Below, one piece after another: positions 1 to 8,789 of a DNA stretch of 59,256 nt; position 1 is the first letter of the stretch, and each line of letters begins with the position of its first letter. This DNA is from Clostridia bacterium (lineage in GTDB: Bacteria > Bacillota > Clostridia > Lachnospirales > Lachnospiraceae): contig CAJTEN010000030.1 of assembly GCA_910575245.1 (NCBI GenBank), positions 1-59,256 on the forward strand, given 5' to 3'. The position numbers and the translations under genes are program-made. The notes under the pieces are model-generated. The model saw nothing but the letters and a program-made list of their open reading frames with translations. It had not been told where the DNA came from and ran no database searches.

Positions 1-523
1 GGCGGCTTGGCCGGCCGGCTGTTTCGGGGATATGTTTCCCTTTATAGCTGTCAAGCACGAAGGTTTCGTCAAATTCAGTGACATCCCCCAGAACCACGGG
101 GAATTCACAAAAAAAATCCTCAAGTGCCATGAGCAGCTTATGCCTCATGTTGAAAGCAGTCTGATGTGTGAGTCCGAGTGTTTTTTCAGCATAACTCAGG
201 GAATCGCCCTCCAATGTCTGCCTTAAAAAATCCTGCCACACGTCCATTCCAAAGTGTGACATGGACAGTACGGTTCCTGTGGTTGGCACATAGGTTTTCC
301 CACAGGGCTTGCAGAGATAACGCTGCTTTCCACATTTAAACCCATAAAGAATTATGTTATGGGATCCACAGTGCGGACACGGAATGCGTTCCGATGTAGT
401 CTGCTGCGCACCGTCGCCATGCGGAATCACATTGGCAGCAAGGAGCAGTCCGTCTATTTCGTCCTGTGATAGCGATCTCAGATATTCAACAACGGTCTGA
501 CGGTTCAACATATTAATCACCAT
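1..523 (-). mobile_element. IS1595-family transposase, N-terminal part (cut by window edge)
   Basis: The minus strand is open from the ATG at 523 to base 1, giving about 174 residues with no stop. The protein has an N-terminal zinc ribbon: CPHC (from IPCPHCGSHN), then CKPCGKTY about 20 residues later. This is followed by a helical stretch (LSYAEKTLGLTHQTAFNMRHKLL) and by VTEFDETFV, in which the DET is the expected first catalytic Asp of the DDE domain. This order is typical of IS1595/ISXO2-like transposases. The rest of the DDE domain lies outside the window, so it cannot be judged whether the element is active. No terminal inverted repeat was identified with confidence between 524 and 669. 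Confidence 0.8.
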
Positions 524-669
524 AATCCTGACAGCGCAGGATGCCTTTCTTAAATGTTGAGACCATTATACCGATTCAAATGTCCAAATAAACGGACTTA
601 TAAGAGCGACCAACCCGTTTTTTGACTAACACCATATTTATTATTAAAGAACCATAGGAAGGACGGAAA

Positions 670-804
670 ATGAAAGTACATTCGTTAAAACTCAAAAATT
701 TTAGAGGCCATAAAGATGAAATAAATATAGCGTTTGATGATTTGACCGTTTTTGTTGGTAAGAATGACATTGGTAAATCTGCGATATTGGAAGCATTAGC
801 CTGA
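670..804 (+). pseudogene. N-terminal fragment of an OLD/RecF-like ATPase
   Basis: Only 44 codons remain before a TGA. The peptide begins MKVHSLKLKNFRGHKD, continues DLTVFVGKNDIGKSAILEAL, and stops. It has the opening beta strand, the FRGH turn and the Walker A motif GKNDIGKS of the ABC-type ATPase found in OLD-family nucleases, RecF and SMC-like proteins. Complete relatives run to several hundred residues and carry further ATPase motifs, often with a TOPRIM nuclease domain, so this is a truncated gene. The break falls just before an IS1380 remnant, which suggests that insertion or deletion removed the rest. OLD-family ATPases are common in phage-defence loci, but nothing else of such a system is left here. 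Confidence 0.7.
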
Positions 805-963
805 ATTATTCACGGCGGTATAAGATCACATAAAATCCGCCGTAGTTACCATTACACCCCCTCCCGATACCTCACTCTGTCACAAGATAGCTTAAAAATG
901 GGCAGACTTCGCCTGTGATAGGGGTAAAAGTTTTTTGTGGCTGTCAAGGTCCATTAACAGTTG
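805..963. other. Non-coding remnant, probably the end of the IS1380 element
   Basis: No gene is visible between the broken ATPase and the transposase tail. The stretch contains a short hairpin, ACGGCGG (812-818) pairing with CCGCCGT (837-843). It most likely corresponds to the 3' untranslated end of the IS1380 copy, which reads on the minus strand. A terminal inverted repeat could not be fixed because no intact copy lies in the window. Confidence 0.35.
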
Positions 964-1212
964 TTATTCCAACTGCAGCTGCAGGTTTCGGATATTTTCC
1001 AGCGTCTCATAGAATTCTTTCTTGTAGGGACAGCTGCTGCACAGCTTGAAATATTTATATCGTGCTGATCTTACCACTCTTTCAGCTATTTTCAGCAGCT
1101 TTAAACGGATGGTATCTATACGCTGTTTTCTCATGCTGGCAGCAAGTGCTAATCGCCTAAACCAATTGAACAGATTATACGCTAATGCATGGATCAGAAA
1201 AGCGGTTCGCAT
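964..1212 (-). pseudogene. C-terminal fragment of an IS1380-family transposase
   Basis: This is an 82-residue reading frame on the minus strand. It contains IHALAYNLFNWFRRLALAAS, MRKQRIDTIRLKLLKIAERV, and a tail with CSSCPYKKEFYETLENI, which I recognise as the end of IS1380-type (DDE group 1) transposases. The large N-terminal part with the catalytic residues is absent, and the ATG at 1212 is only the first one available. The right end of the window holds the N-terminal start of the same family (59073 onward), in the opposite orientation. The upstream end abuts a glycoside hydrolase fragment on the other strand, marking a recombination or deletion junction near 1190-1212. Confidence 0.75.
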
Positions 1213-1520
1213 TTACTAGCTTTGAGGAACTGCTTACAGAGGCAAAGCCAAAGCCGTTTTTTCCTTCTTTAATGAAGTTGGCGCCGTACGTGGCTGACCT
1301 TGGCTACCTGAAGGAGGGAGAGCATACGATCCGGATCCTGTCCTATGGCAACAGGGCTAATGCATTCGGCACGGTGCACTGCTGTGACGAACGCCAGGGA
1401 TGGTGCGGGCCCAATGCATGGCGGACAACGGGAGGGGCATATTCACGCGAATACCAGCTGAAGCCAATGGGCATCCTGAAGGCTCCGGTGCTGCTGTACC
1501 AGGTTCCTCATAAGGAATAA
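1185..1520 (+). pseudogene. C-terminal fragment of a glycoside hydrolase (GH2-like accessory domain)
   Basis: The 111-residue frame looks like the last domain of a larger carbohydrate-active enzyme rather than a protein of its own. The segment LGYLKEGEHTIRI, then YGNRANAFGTVH, WCGPNAWRTTG, YQLKPMGIL and a short tail match the galactose-binding-like C-terminal module seen at the end of many GH2 and related hydrolases. No catalytic barrel is present. Its 5' end overlaps the IS1380 remnant, so the first residues are chimeric and the start codon is not meaningful. Assignment to GH2 in particular is an inference; the domain type is more secure than the enzyme family. Confidence 0.4.
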
Positions 1521-1557
1521 ATCGATATGGCAGCACATTTTTGGGGCGGACAAAGAA

Positions 1558-1591
1558 GGGTTATGGAAGCTGTACAGTTCTTCCATAACCC
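1558..1591 (+). terminator. Hairpin terminator after the hydrolase fragment
   Basis: A perfect 12-bp stem: GGGTTATGGAAG (1558-1569) pairs with CTTCCATAACCC (1580-1591). It is followed by a weak T-rich run (CTTGTTTTG). It lies 38 bases after the stop of the hydrolase fragment and could also serve the minus-strand DUF3892 gene. Confidence 0.55.
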
Positions 1592-1633
1592 ACGGCTTGT
1601 TTTGCTAGTCTTCGGAACGTTTATGAAGTTCTT

Positions 1634-1957
1634 TCAGGAAAAGGAATCGGAATCCACACGTCCCTGACTTACGGACGGCAGATTGCCCAGATTGTTTCCT
1701 TCGTCTCCGTCCGGAAGAGATTTCAGGTATTCGCTGTCTTTACGATGGGCGATACCGACGCCCTTGATTTCTCCGTTTTTGGCCATTTCCACGCCGTGTT
1801 CCTTGGAGACGGTATTGCCGTCGGAAAGCTGATAGCCGGTAACCCGGCCGCTGCTTTTTACCAGTCCGACGATATCTTTGGCATCGCTTTTTGCCTTGGG
1901 AATATCATCAAATGCATTCATGGCCAGTTCCGGCCCGATAGATTGATTTTCGTTCAT
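1634..1957 (-). CDS. DUF3892 domain protein
   Basis: A small soluble protein of 107 residues. The central part, from IVGLVKSSGRVTGYQLSDG to GVGIAHRKDSEYLKSLPDG, matches the DUF3892 family (PF13031). These are short proteins, often encoded near mobile or accessory DNA, with no established function. The N-terminus is polar and there is no signal peptide or membrane segment. The start is supported by an AAAGGAG sequence on the minus strand shortly upstream of 1957, preceded by an AT-rich TATTATAG that may be the -10 element. The gene stands alone between insertion-sequence debris and the sugar locus. Confidence 0.75.
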   Translation of the reverse strand: MNENQSIGPELAMNAFDDIPKAKSDAKDIVGLVKSSGRVTGYQLSDGNTVSKEHGVEMAKNGEIKGVGIAHRKDSEYLKSLPDGDEGNNLGNLPSVSQGRVDSDSFS

Positions 1958-2290
1958 CTGTATTTCTCCTTTTTTTCTGCTATAATATATTTATGGTTCC
2001 TATCCTTTACCGAAAAGCTACGGCTTATGCAGGAAGAAACTGGTTGCTGTGGGCAACGGAAGCTGTGAACGGTAACAGGAGTGAAAAGAGGTAAATTATG
2101 AAAAGATTACTGTAGAAAATAACAAACAATAATTGAAATAACCAAAGCCAAACTGTGTAAAATATAATAAAATATATAAGTGTAAAGAGGAAAATTTGTC
2201 TAAAACATCAAATAATATCGCATGAAATTGCAGAGGGATTTGAGAGAAGTAGACAAATCGAAGGTGGAGTTTTCTCGCAGATACGGATAC

Positions 2291-2296
2291 TATAAT
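2291..2296 (+). promoter_or_regulatory. Putative -10 element of the sugar locus promoter
   Basis: The 1958-2364 gap holds no gene. TATAAT at 2291-2296 lies about 70 bases before the lipoprotein start, but no good -35 sequence sits 16-18 bases upstream. A second TATAAT is at 2163-2168, also poorly partnered. A strong -10 with a weak -35 fits a promoter that needs an activator, and an AraC-type regulator is encoded downstream. Binding sites for it were not identified. Confidence 0.35.
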
Positions 2297-2364
2297 AGAG
2301 GGAATCCGGATACCTTAAGTAGAAATCCGCAAATGCCTGGAAACATTTCAAAGGAGGATTGTTT

Positions 2365-3789
2365 ATGAAAGTAAAGAGTATTAAGAAGACACTTGCCGTA
2401 ATGCTTTCCATGGCGATGATGTTGTCGCTGGCCGGATGCGGAGATTCTTCGGAGTCACAGCCCGTAGCTGATGAGCCGGCAGCAACGGCAGAGCCCGCAG
2501 CGGATGAGGCAGAGTCTTTGGATGAAGCGGCAGCAGAAGATACGGAAGCGGCTACGGGTGATACTGCGGGGACAGGACTGTCAGGTTCTTTTTCGATATT
2601 CCATTTCCACGAGGATGAGGGTGCGGGAACTTCCAAGGCATTCTGGACGGCAGCGAATAAGTTTATGGAAGAAAATCCTGATGTTAACATAGAGTTTATC
2701 TTTACGGATTCCGACAACTATCAGGAAAAGCTGACAACCCTGATGGCGGGTGAAGAGCTTCCGAATGTGTGGCTTTCCAAGGGCGACATGCTTCCGACAT
2801 TTGCGGATGCAGGTGTGATCCAGGCGGCTGACCAGTATATTTCTGCAGATCCGGACTGGGCGGATGCATATGTGGACGGTGCTTTTGCGGACTGCACCTA
2901 TGACGGCACGCAGTGGGGTGTTCCTTTCCAGATGCAGGCCAATTGTATCGGTGTCTATAATGAGGCGATCTTTGAGGAATGCGGTATTGACGGATGGCCT
3001 GAGACATGGACGGAGCTTCTGGATGCCTGCGAGAAGATAAAAGCGGCAGGTTATACGCCGATCGCCATGGGTAACAAAGACCAGTGGCTTGCGGAATCGG
3101 CAGTATTTAATACCTATGCTTATAAGTATATCGACCAGGCATGGTTTGACAGTCTGGCAAATAATGAGGGTGCGAAATTCACGGATGAAGCGTTTGTCAG
3201 GGCGCTTGCAGGGTTCCAGGATATTGCACAGTATTTTAATGAGGACATGAATTCTATCAATCAGGATGAGATGTATGCTTTGTATTATAACAAACAGGCG
3301 GCGATGTTCTTCAATGGCGCGTGGGCAGTGGGAACCATGATCAGCAACTGTCCTGAAGATGTACTGGCATCTACTCATGTAGGGCTTATGCCGGCAGTGG
3401 AAGGTGAGAAAGGCACGAAATATGATACGGCGGCAGGTGCAGGCTGGAATTACATGATCAACAGCAACCTGGAAGGTGATGACCTCACAGCGTGTCTTGC
3501 ATTCCTGAAGGCAGTAACCACGGGAGAGTATGCGGACGATGCGCTTCAGCAGGGATTTATATCTTCGGGCAAGGCAGAGAATGCGGATACATCCACATTG
3601 GATCCTCTGTTTGCGGAGTATTATGAGCTGGCAGCAACCATGAATAACTGTTCCATCTTCGACTGTGTTCTTCCGGCCGAGATCGGTTCCGGTGTTCTCT
3701 ATGCGGATACACAGCAGTTGATTGCAGGAACGATGACGCCTGAGGATATGGCGGCAGAATGTCAGGCAACGCTGGAGGCAAATTATTAA
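2365..3789 (+). CDS. Sugar ABC transporter substrate-binding lipoprotein
   Basis: A 474-residue extracellular solute-binding protein of family 1 (MalE/MsmE type). It starts with a lipoprotein signal: charged N-terminus, hydrophobic core, and lipobox LAGC with the lipidated Cys at residue 25. An Ala/Glu/Asp-rich linker (about 30-70) leads into the binding fold. Motifs include FMEENPDVNIEFIF, YQEKLTTLMAGEELPNVW, and later AAMFFNGAWAVG and AGWNYMINS, typical of carbohydrate-binding members. The ATG at 2365 is preferred because AAAGGAGG (2350-2357) lies 7 bases upstream; a TTG at 2359 would be too close. It is the first gene of the locus. The substrate is not known, though neighbours point to fucose- or ketose-containing sugars. 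Confidence 0.92.
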   Translation: MKVKSIKKTLAVMLSMAMMLSLAGCGDSSESQPVADEPAATAEPAADEAESLDEAAAEDTEAATGDTAGTGLSGSFSIFHFHEDEGAGTSKAFWTAANKFMEENPDVNIEFIFTDSDNYQEKLTTLMAGEELPNVWLSKGDMLPTFADAGVIQAADQYISADPDWADAYVDGAFADCTYDGTQWGVPFQMQANCIGVYNEAIFEECGIDGWPETWTELLDACEKIKAAGYTPIAMGNKDQWLAESAVFNTYAYKYIDQAWFDSLANNEGAKFTDEAFVRALAGFQDIAQYFNEDMNSINQDEMYALYYNKQAAMFFNGAWAVGTMISNCPEDVLASTHVGLMPAVEGEKGTKYDTAAGAGWNYMINSNLEGDDLTACLAFLKAVTTGEYADDALQQGFISSGKAENADTSTLDPLFAEYYELAATMNNCSIFDCVLPAEIGSGVLYADTQQLIAGTMTPEDMAAECQATLEANY

Positions 3790-3810
3790 AATATTAGATG
3801 ATTGACGAAG

Positions 3811-3866
3811 AAAGCCGGGGAAGCCGCGCAACCCTGTTGTATCATACAGGGCGGCCGCCCGGCTTT
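3811..3866 (+). terminator. GC-rich intercistronic hairpin (attenuating terminator)
   Basis: A long stem-loop between the lipoprotein gene and its permeases. AAAGCCGGG at the 5' side pairs with CCCGGCTTT at the 3' side, and an inner stem pairs AACCCTG with the CAGGG downstream. A short T-rich run follows. Such hairpins usually keep binding-protein mRNA more abundant than permease mRNA. Confidence 0.6.
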
Positions 3867-3914
3867 CCTTATTCTGTCAGGATGATATCGGGTCTGTTCT
3901 GAAAGGAGGATACA

Positions 3915-4805
3915 ATGAATATTCGCGAAATCCGGAATCATAAGCAGAAGATATGGATCTATGCACTGGTGCTGATTCCGTTTCTCTATTTTGTATGTGT
4001 CATGATATATCCGCTGCTTGTTTCCGTGTATTACAGTCTGACGAAATGGAAGGGGATCGGTGATCCCAAGTTTATCGGGTTTGACAATTATGGCACGATG
4101 CTTAAGTCATCCGATTTCTGGCTTGTGACTAAGAATACGTTGTTTCTCAGTGTTGTATGTACGATAGGACAGGTGGGAATTGCATTGATCATCGCATTTC
4201 TGATGACGTTTCGGCGGCTGAAGCTCAAAGCTTTTCATCGCGCCGTTATCTTCTTTCCGGTGGTAATGGCTCCGATCGTAGTCGGTTATGTATGGCGGTT
4301 TATTTACAATTCCAACTATGGCCTGCTGAATGCGTTTCTGAGAGCAATCGGGCATCCGGAGTGGATCCGCTTCTGGCTGGACGATCAGAATATCGTACTC
4401 CGGATGGTATCCATACCGGTTATATGGCAGTACATCGGGCTTTACATGATTATCCTTATGAGCGCGATTTCCGCAATCCCACAGGAAGTCTTTGAGTGTG
4501 CGGAAATTGACGGAGCGACAGGACTCAAGAAGTCAATCTATATTACTCTGCCGATGGTATGGGATTCTCTGAAAGTATGCATCATTCTCTGCGCCGGCGG
4601 TACGATGAAGATCTACGATCATCTGGTGGCGCTGACCAATGGAGGGCCGGGCAGGGCGACAGAGTCTTTGGCGATGTATTGTTACGAGTTTACGTTCCGG
4701 TTCGGTAATTTCGGGACAGGGTCGGCGATTGCGGTTACAATTCTGGTGCTGGCGCTTCTGATCAGCGGATTGATCCAGCTTCTTATGGGAAGGAGGAAAG
4801 AATAA
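3915..4805 (+). CDS. Sugar ABC transporter permease (MalF-type)
   Basis: A 296-residue inner-membrane permease of the MalFG superfamily with about six membrane spans. It begins with a cytoplasmic basic tail, then IYALVLIPFLYFVCVMIYPL as the first span. The EAA loop that contacts the ATPase is seen as FECAEIDGATGLKKSIYITL, and NGGPGRATESLAMYCYE follows, characteristic of the MalF-like partner in sugar systems. AAAGGAGG precedes the start. It overlaps the next permease by one base (TAATG), so the two are translationally coupled. No ATPase gene is present in the locus; these systems commonly use a shared MsmK-like ATPase encoded elsewhere. Confidence 0.93.
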   Translation: MNIREIRNHKQKIWIYALVLIPFLYFVCVMIYPLLVSVYYSLTKWKGIGDPKFIGFDNYGTMLKSSDFWLVTKNTLFLSVVCTIGQVGIALIIAFLMTFRRLKLKAFHRAVIFFPVVMAPIVVGYVWRFIYNSNYGLLNAFLRAIGHPEWIRFWLDDQNIVLRMVSIPVIWQYIGLYMIILMSAISAIPQEVFECAEIDGATGLKKSIYITLPMVWDSLKVCIILCAGGTMKIYDHLVALTNGGPGRATESLAMYCYEFTFRFGNFGTGSAIAVTILVLALLISGLIQLLMGRRKE

Positions 4806-5638
4806 TGAATAAGGTGAAAAGATATCTTGCAGATTTTTTTGTGAATGTTCCTATTATGCTGTTGTCACTGACTTGTATCTTTCCTGTCGTATGGCTGCTG
4901 TATTCTTCGGTTAAGACGGATGTTGAGTTTAATATCAGTCCGGTAAAGCTTCCGACGAAGATTCACCTGGATAATTTCATCACTGCATTTAAGCGGGCTA
5001 ATTTCGGAACTTTTACATTTAACAGTTTGTTTAATAGTATTATATCATTACTGCTGGTGCTTGTGGTTTCTTTTATCCTTGGTTATCTGCTTTCCAGATA
5101 TCGTTTCCGTGGAAGGGGGCTGATCTATGGGATGCTGATGGCGGCTATGATGATTCCGATCTATGCGCTGATTGTTCCGATCTTCATACAGGAGAAGAAA
5201 ATGGGTCTTCTGAACAGCAGGTTTTCGCTGATACCGGTTTATGTGGCTATGGAACTTCCCACGGCCGTATTTCTGATCGACAGTTATGTCAAGGGTATCT
5301 CCGTGGATCTGGAGGATGCGGCGTCTATAGATGGGGCGAGTCTTCCGCGGACGATGTTCACGATTATTATGCCGGTCTGCAGGCCGATTCTTTCGACGGT
5401 AGTGATTCTGACATTTATGCATGTATGGAATGAATTCCCGTTTGCGCAGGTGTTGCTGTCCAGGGAAGAATTGAAGACAATCCCGATCGGGCTGACCTAT
5501 TTTACATCACAGTATACGACCAGTTATACGCTTTTGCTTGCGGCACTGGCCATGGCGACCATACCGGTTCTTGTGCTTTATCTTTTCTTCTATAATAAGA
5601 TCATGGAAGGAATGATGGCCGGTGCGGTGAAGGGGTAA
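4805..5638 (+). CDS. Sugar ABC transporter permease (MalG-type)
   Basis: A 277-residue inner-membrane permease that pairs with the preceding one. The N-terminal span is followed by the external segment containing FNISPVKLPTKIHLDNFITAF, typical of the MalG side. The EAA loop reads LEDAASIDGASLPRTMFTII, and the family C-terminus GMMAGAVKG is present. Six spans are expected. It starts inside the stop codon of the upstream permease. The AraC-type regulator begins 57 bases downstream and probably shares the transcript. Confidence 0.93.
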   Translation: MNKVKRYLADFFVNVPIMLLSLTCIFPVVWLLYSSVKTDVEFNISPVKLPTKIHLDNFITAFKRANFGTFTFNSLFNSIISLLLVLVVSFILGYLLSRYRFRGRGLIYGMLMAAMMIPIYALIVPIFIQEKKMGLLNSRFSLIPVYVAMELPTAVFLIDSYVKGISVDLEDAASIDGASLPRTMFTIIMPVCRPILSTVVILTFMHVWNEFPFAQVLLSREELKTIPIGLTYFTSQYTTSYTLLLAALAMATIPVLVLYLFFYNKIMEGMMAGAVKG

Positions 5639-5694
5639 CTTCGTCATGTACGTAATCGGGAAGGAGATCGAAATGATGGAGGAGAGGGTAGGGA

Positions 5695-6624
5695 ATGGTT
5701 GATATATCCGGATTCGAACAGATCAGCCCGTATGTAAGAATGGTACGGCTGAAGAAAGAGGCCTCCATGTCCGGTAAGTGGAAAGATATCGACAATGTGT
5801 TTACGTATATCGCATCGGGAAGCGCGGACTTTATTCTGGATGGTTTCCGGTATTCTCTTCAGGCAGGCAATGCGATTATTATTCCGCCTTTTATGACTCA
5901 TGTGATCATTTCGAAGGGAACGGAGGCTCTGATCCAATATATCGTACATTTCGATTTCTATGAATCGGAAGAGAGAAGATGTCTGATTCACAAGGATGTT
6001 CTGGATGAGGACGAGAAGCATCTGACAGTTTCCGGGCAGGAAAAGCTTCTGAATAATCAGGCGGTGATCGCCGCGATCCCGGAAATGGACAGGAACCCGC
6101 TGATGTATACTTATCTGAATATGCTCGAAGAGTTCAGTGGAAACAGACTTGGCAGAAATCTGATGCTGAAGGCAGGATGTACGGAATTGATCGTTGCCAC
6201 TTTAAGAAACTGTGTGGATATCAATGAAGAGCAGAATAACAGCAGACGGAAGACGAAGTCGTGGGTTCATATCGAGAATGCCATGGATTATATTCTGGGA
6301 TGTGATCTGAGGGAGGATTTAAGCAATGACAGCATAGCGCTGGCAATCGGTGTTTCGACCAATTATTTAACCAGTATCTTTCAGACGTATTTGGGCATAT
6401 CTCTGCACAAGTATGTGACCAATGTCCGGATCGAACGCGCCCAGCAGATGCTGCTTTCAGGCAGGGTAAACGTAACGGAGACAGCTAATCTGACCGGGTT
6501 TTCCAGTATTCATGTGTTCAGTAAAACATTTAAAAGTATTATGGGCATATCGCCAAGCCAGTTCTTGGATGAAATTGTAACGAAGAGTAATAATGCGGAC
6601 AGATTCACACAATTACAGCGCTGA
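5695..6624 (+). CDS. AraC-family transcriptional regulator with cupin sensor
   Basis: A 309-residue cytoplasmic regulator. Residues 1-130 form a cupin-like ligand-binding half (SGSADFILDGFRYSLQAGN, IIIPPFMTHVII). A linker leads to the double helix-turn-helix at about 200-300, with LSNDSIALAIGVSTNYLTSI as the first and VNVTETANLTGFSSIHVFSK as the second recognition unit, then the conserved MGISPSQF end. It lies between the permeases and the catabolic genes, the usual position for a sugar-responsive activator of its own locus. Its stop lies 37 bases before the next gene. The inducer is unknown. An upstream GAGAGGG at 5685 supports the start. Confidence 0.92.
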   Translation: MVDISGFEQISPYVRMVRLKKEASMSGKWKDIDNVFTYIASGSADFILDGFRYSLQAGNAIIIPPFMTHVIISKGTEALIQYIVHFDFYESEERRCLIHKDVLDEDEKHLTVSGQEKLLNNQAVIAAIPEMDRNPLMYTYLNMLEEFSGNRLGRNLMLKAGCTELIVATLRNCVDINEEQNNSRRKTKSWVHIENAMDYILGCDLREDLSNDSIALAIGVSTNYLTSIFQTYLGISLHKYVTNVRIERAQQMLLSGRVNVTETANLTGFSSIHVFSKTFKSIMGISPSQFLDEIVTKSNNADRFTQLQR

Positions 6625-6661
6625 CGGTGCCGAAACCAGTATAAAAATACAGGAGGTATTT

Positions 6662-8707
6662 ATGTGGATTGAAGGTAATTACAGACGGAATTTAATGGAC
6701 ATGCATATTGATGACTGGAATCCGGAGTTTTTAAGCCGGATCAATATTGATGAGTATGTGGACGCACTGAAGGATGCGGGGATCCAGGCGGCTATGGTGA
6801 AGGGAAGGCCGCATACAGGATTGGCTTATTATCCTACGAAGACGGGACGGATGCACGCCGGTCTGAAGGGATTTGATTTCTTCGGAACCATGATACAGAA
6901 ATGTCATGAGAACGGAATCGCCGTGATCGCGTATTTTACACAGATCTTTGATAACTGGGCATACGAGACGCATCCGGAATGGAGACTTGTGACAGGGGAC
7001 GGAAAGGGAATGCGGGAGTATCGGGGGATGAGCAACTTTAAGACCGGAAGATACGGTATTGTCTGCCCGAACAATGCCGGTTACAGACAGTATGTGAAGG
7101 ACTGTCTGACAGAAATGAATACCTTGTATGACTTTGAAGGCATGTTTCTGGATATGACCTTTTTCCCGGAAGTGTGCTATTGTCCAAGCTGCCGCAGGAA
7201 ATATATGGATGAGACCGGAAGAGAGCTTCCCAGAAAGATCGACTGGAAGGATGATGAATGGCTTGCGTATGTCTATAAGAGAGATCAGTGGATTGCGGAA
7301 TATGCCGCCTTTGCCACAGACTGTGTCAAAGCAGTGAAGCCTCATGTAACAATAGAGCATCAGTTCTCCCGGATCACGGGCTCCTGGATCGACGGAAGCA
7401 CAGAGGATATCATGAAAGCGGTTGACTATGCAGGGGGCGATTATTACGGCGGTTTTCTGCAGCAGACCTTTATCAATAAATATTATAAGAATGTTTCGCC
7501 GAATCTTCCGTTTGTATATCATACATCCCGCTGCGACCCGGAACTTGTATACCATACGACAACCAAGACGGAAGAGGAACTATTGCTGCATGTGATTACG
7601 GCACTGGTACATAACGGGGCGTTTCTGCTGGTGGATGCCATTAACCCGGACGGAAGCATCGTGCCGGAGGTCTATCATGGTCTGATGAAACGGATTTATC
7701 AGAAGACCAGCCAGTATGAACCCTACGTCAACGGTAATCTGTACCATGATGCGGCGGTCTGGTTTGCAAGTCACGCCAAGTATGATCCGAATGAGACGGA
7801 TCTTGAGATTATGGATAAAAGTTTCAATCCGTCTTATTATATGGATGCGCCTGTAGCGGCAGCCTCTGTACTTCGGGAGAAGAATGTGCCTTTTGAAGTG
7901 ATAGGGGCCGGAAGTATCCGTGATGAAAAGGCGAAGGTTCTCATCTTATCTCATGTGGCTCATATCAGGGATGAAGAGATGGATGAGATAGAGGCTTATC
8001 TGGAAAGAGGAGGTAATCTGTATGTCAGTGGTCCGGTCGGCAACGAAAGACTGCAGAAGCTTCTCGGGATCAAAGTAACCGGACGGACGGAACATAATTT
8101 TACGTATATGAGCCCGACGGAGGAAGGGGCGGAACTTTTCGCGGGATTCAGCCATATTGCCCCATTGACCATTGATATGCCGCAGATGGAAGCCGAGATC
8201 GTGGATGCTGCGGGTCTGACGGTGCTGGCGACGATGACACTGCCTTATACGATGACCAGCACCTATGAATTTGCGGCAATTCATTCCAATCCGCCGGGTA
8301 TCTATACGGAATCTCCCTGTGCTGTATTGAAGAAGCTTGGAGGCGGCAGCATTCTCTGGACAGCGGCTCCGATCGAGATGTCCAGACCGTATATGAGCCG
8401 ACAGGTATTTTACCGTATGATCGATTTGCTGCGGGGAGAGGCGGTTTTTACTTCCAATGCGCCGAAGTTCGTGGAAGTGCTTGGATGGAATAAGGAAGGT
8501 ACGGACTATTTCGCGGTGATCAATGAGCAGGAAGAGTCTCCGGTAGCACCTATGTATGATATCTGGATCGATGTAAAGGGAAAAGCCGGACAGAAAGCCT
8601 GGCTGCTTCCGGATAACAGGGAAGTGGAGACGCAGACCGTGGAGGGCGACACGCTGCGGATTTATCTGCCGAAGCTGGAGATCTTCCAGATGATCAGGCT
8701 GGAGTAA
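6662..8707 (+). CDS. GHL6-type glycoside hydrolase, possibly a GH151-like alpha-L-fucosidase
   Basis: A 681-residue enzyme with no signal peptide, so it probably acts on imported oligosaccharide. The N-terminal half is a TIM barrel of the hypothetical glycosyl hydrolase 6 type: DEYVDALKDAGIQAAMV, GLKGFDFFGTMIQKCHENGI, NFKTGRYGIVCPN, then YDFEGMFLDMTFF with a likely catalytic Asp, followed by the CYCPSC pair. Residues about 400-620 look like a beta-galactosidase trimerisation domain (VLILSHVAHIRDEEMDEI, GGNLYVSGPVG), and a beta-rich tail ends the protein. The same architecture occurs in family GH151 fucosidases. With L-fucose isomerase in the locus, fucosidase activity is a reasonable inference but not shown. 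The ATG at 6662 is chosen because AGGAGG lies just upstream. Confidence 0.75.
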   Translation: MWIEGNYRRNLMDMHIDDWNPEFLSRINIDEYVDALKDAGIQAAMVKGRPHTGLAYYPTKTGRMHAGLKGFDFFGTMIQKCHENGIAVIAYFTQIFDNWAYETHPEWRLVTGDGKGMREYRGMSNFKTGRYGIVCPNNAGYRQYVKDCLTEMNTLYDFEGMFLDMTFFPEVCYCPSCRRKYMDETGRELPRKIDWKDDEWLAYVYKRDQWIAEYAAFATDCVKAVKPHVTIEHQFSRITGSWIDGSTEDIMKAVDYAGGDYYGGFLQQTFINKYYKNVSPNLPFVYHTSRCDPELVYHTTTKTEEELLLHVITALVHNGAFLLVDAINPDGSIVPEVYHGLMKRIYQKTSQYEPYVNGNLYHDAAVWFASHAKYDPNETDLEIMDKSFNPSYYMDAPVAAASVLREKNVPFEVIGAGSIRDEKAKVLILSHVAHIRDEEMDEIEAYLERGGNLYVSGPVGNERLQKLLGIKVTGRTEHNFTYMSPTEEGAELFAGFSHIAPLTIDMPQMEAEIVDAAGLTVLATMTLPYTMTSTYEFAAIHSNPPGIYTESPCAVLKKLGGGSILWTAAPIEMSRPYMSRQVFYRMIDLLRGEAVFTSNAPKFVEVLGWNKEGTDYFAVINEQEESPVAPMYDIWIDVKGKAGQKAWLLPDNREVETQTVEGDTLRIYLPKLEIFQMIRLE

Positions 8708-8748
8708 AAGCCGAAACGGTGAGCAGATCCCAATTGTCGGGACTTATT

Positions 8749-8773
8749 TGAAGCCGAAAGGATGAACTGTTAC
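8749..8773 (+). repeat. Partial copy of the GTAACAGT/ACTGTTAC palindromic repeat
   Basis: TGAAGCCGAAAG (8749-8760) is followed by GATGAACTGTTAC (8761-8773). This matches the right half of the dispersed repeat described in the findings. A weak left counterpart may start at 8704 (GTAA), overlapping the stop codon of the upstream hydrolase. The repeat ends just before the ribosome site of the epimerase gene. Confidence 0.55.
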
Positions 8774-8789
8774 ATATGGAGGGACAGCA

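Noticed and set aside
2581..3831. 416-codon minus-strand frame across the sugar-binding lipoprotein gene
   Set aside because: It is an antisense shadow; the Arg/Cys/His-rich composition is unlike a real protein and there is no ribosome site.
5700..5730. GGATTCGAAC, which looks like a tRNA T-arm on the minus strand
   Set aside because: It encodes residues near the start of the AraC regulator, and no acceptor, D-arm or anticodon arm fits around it.
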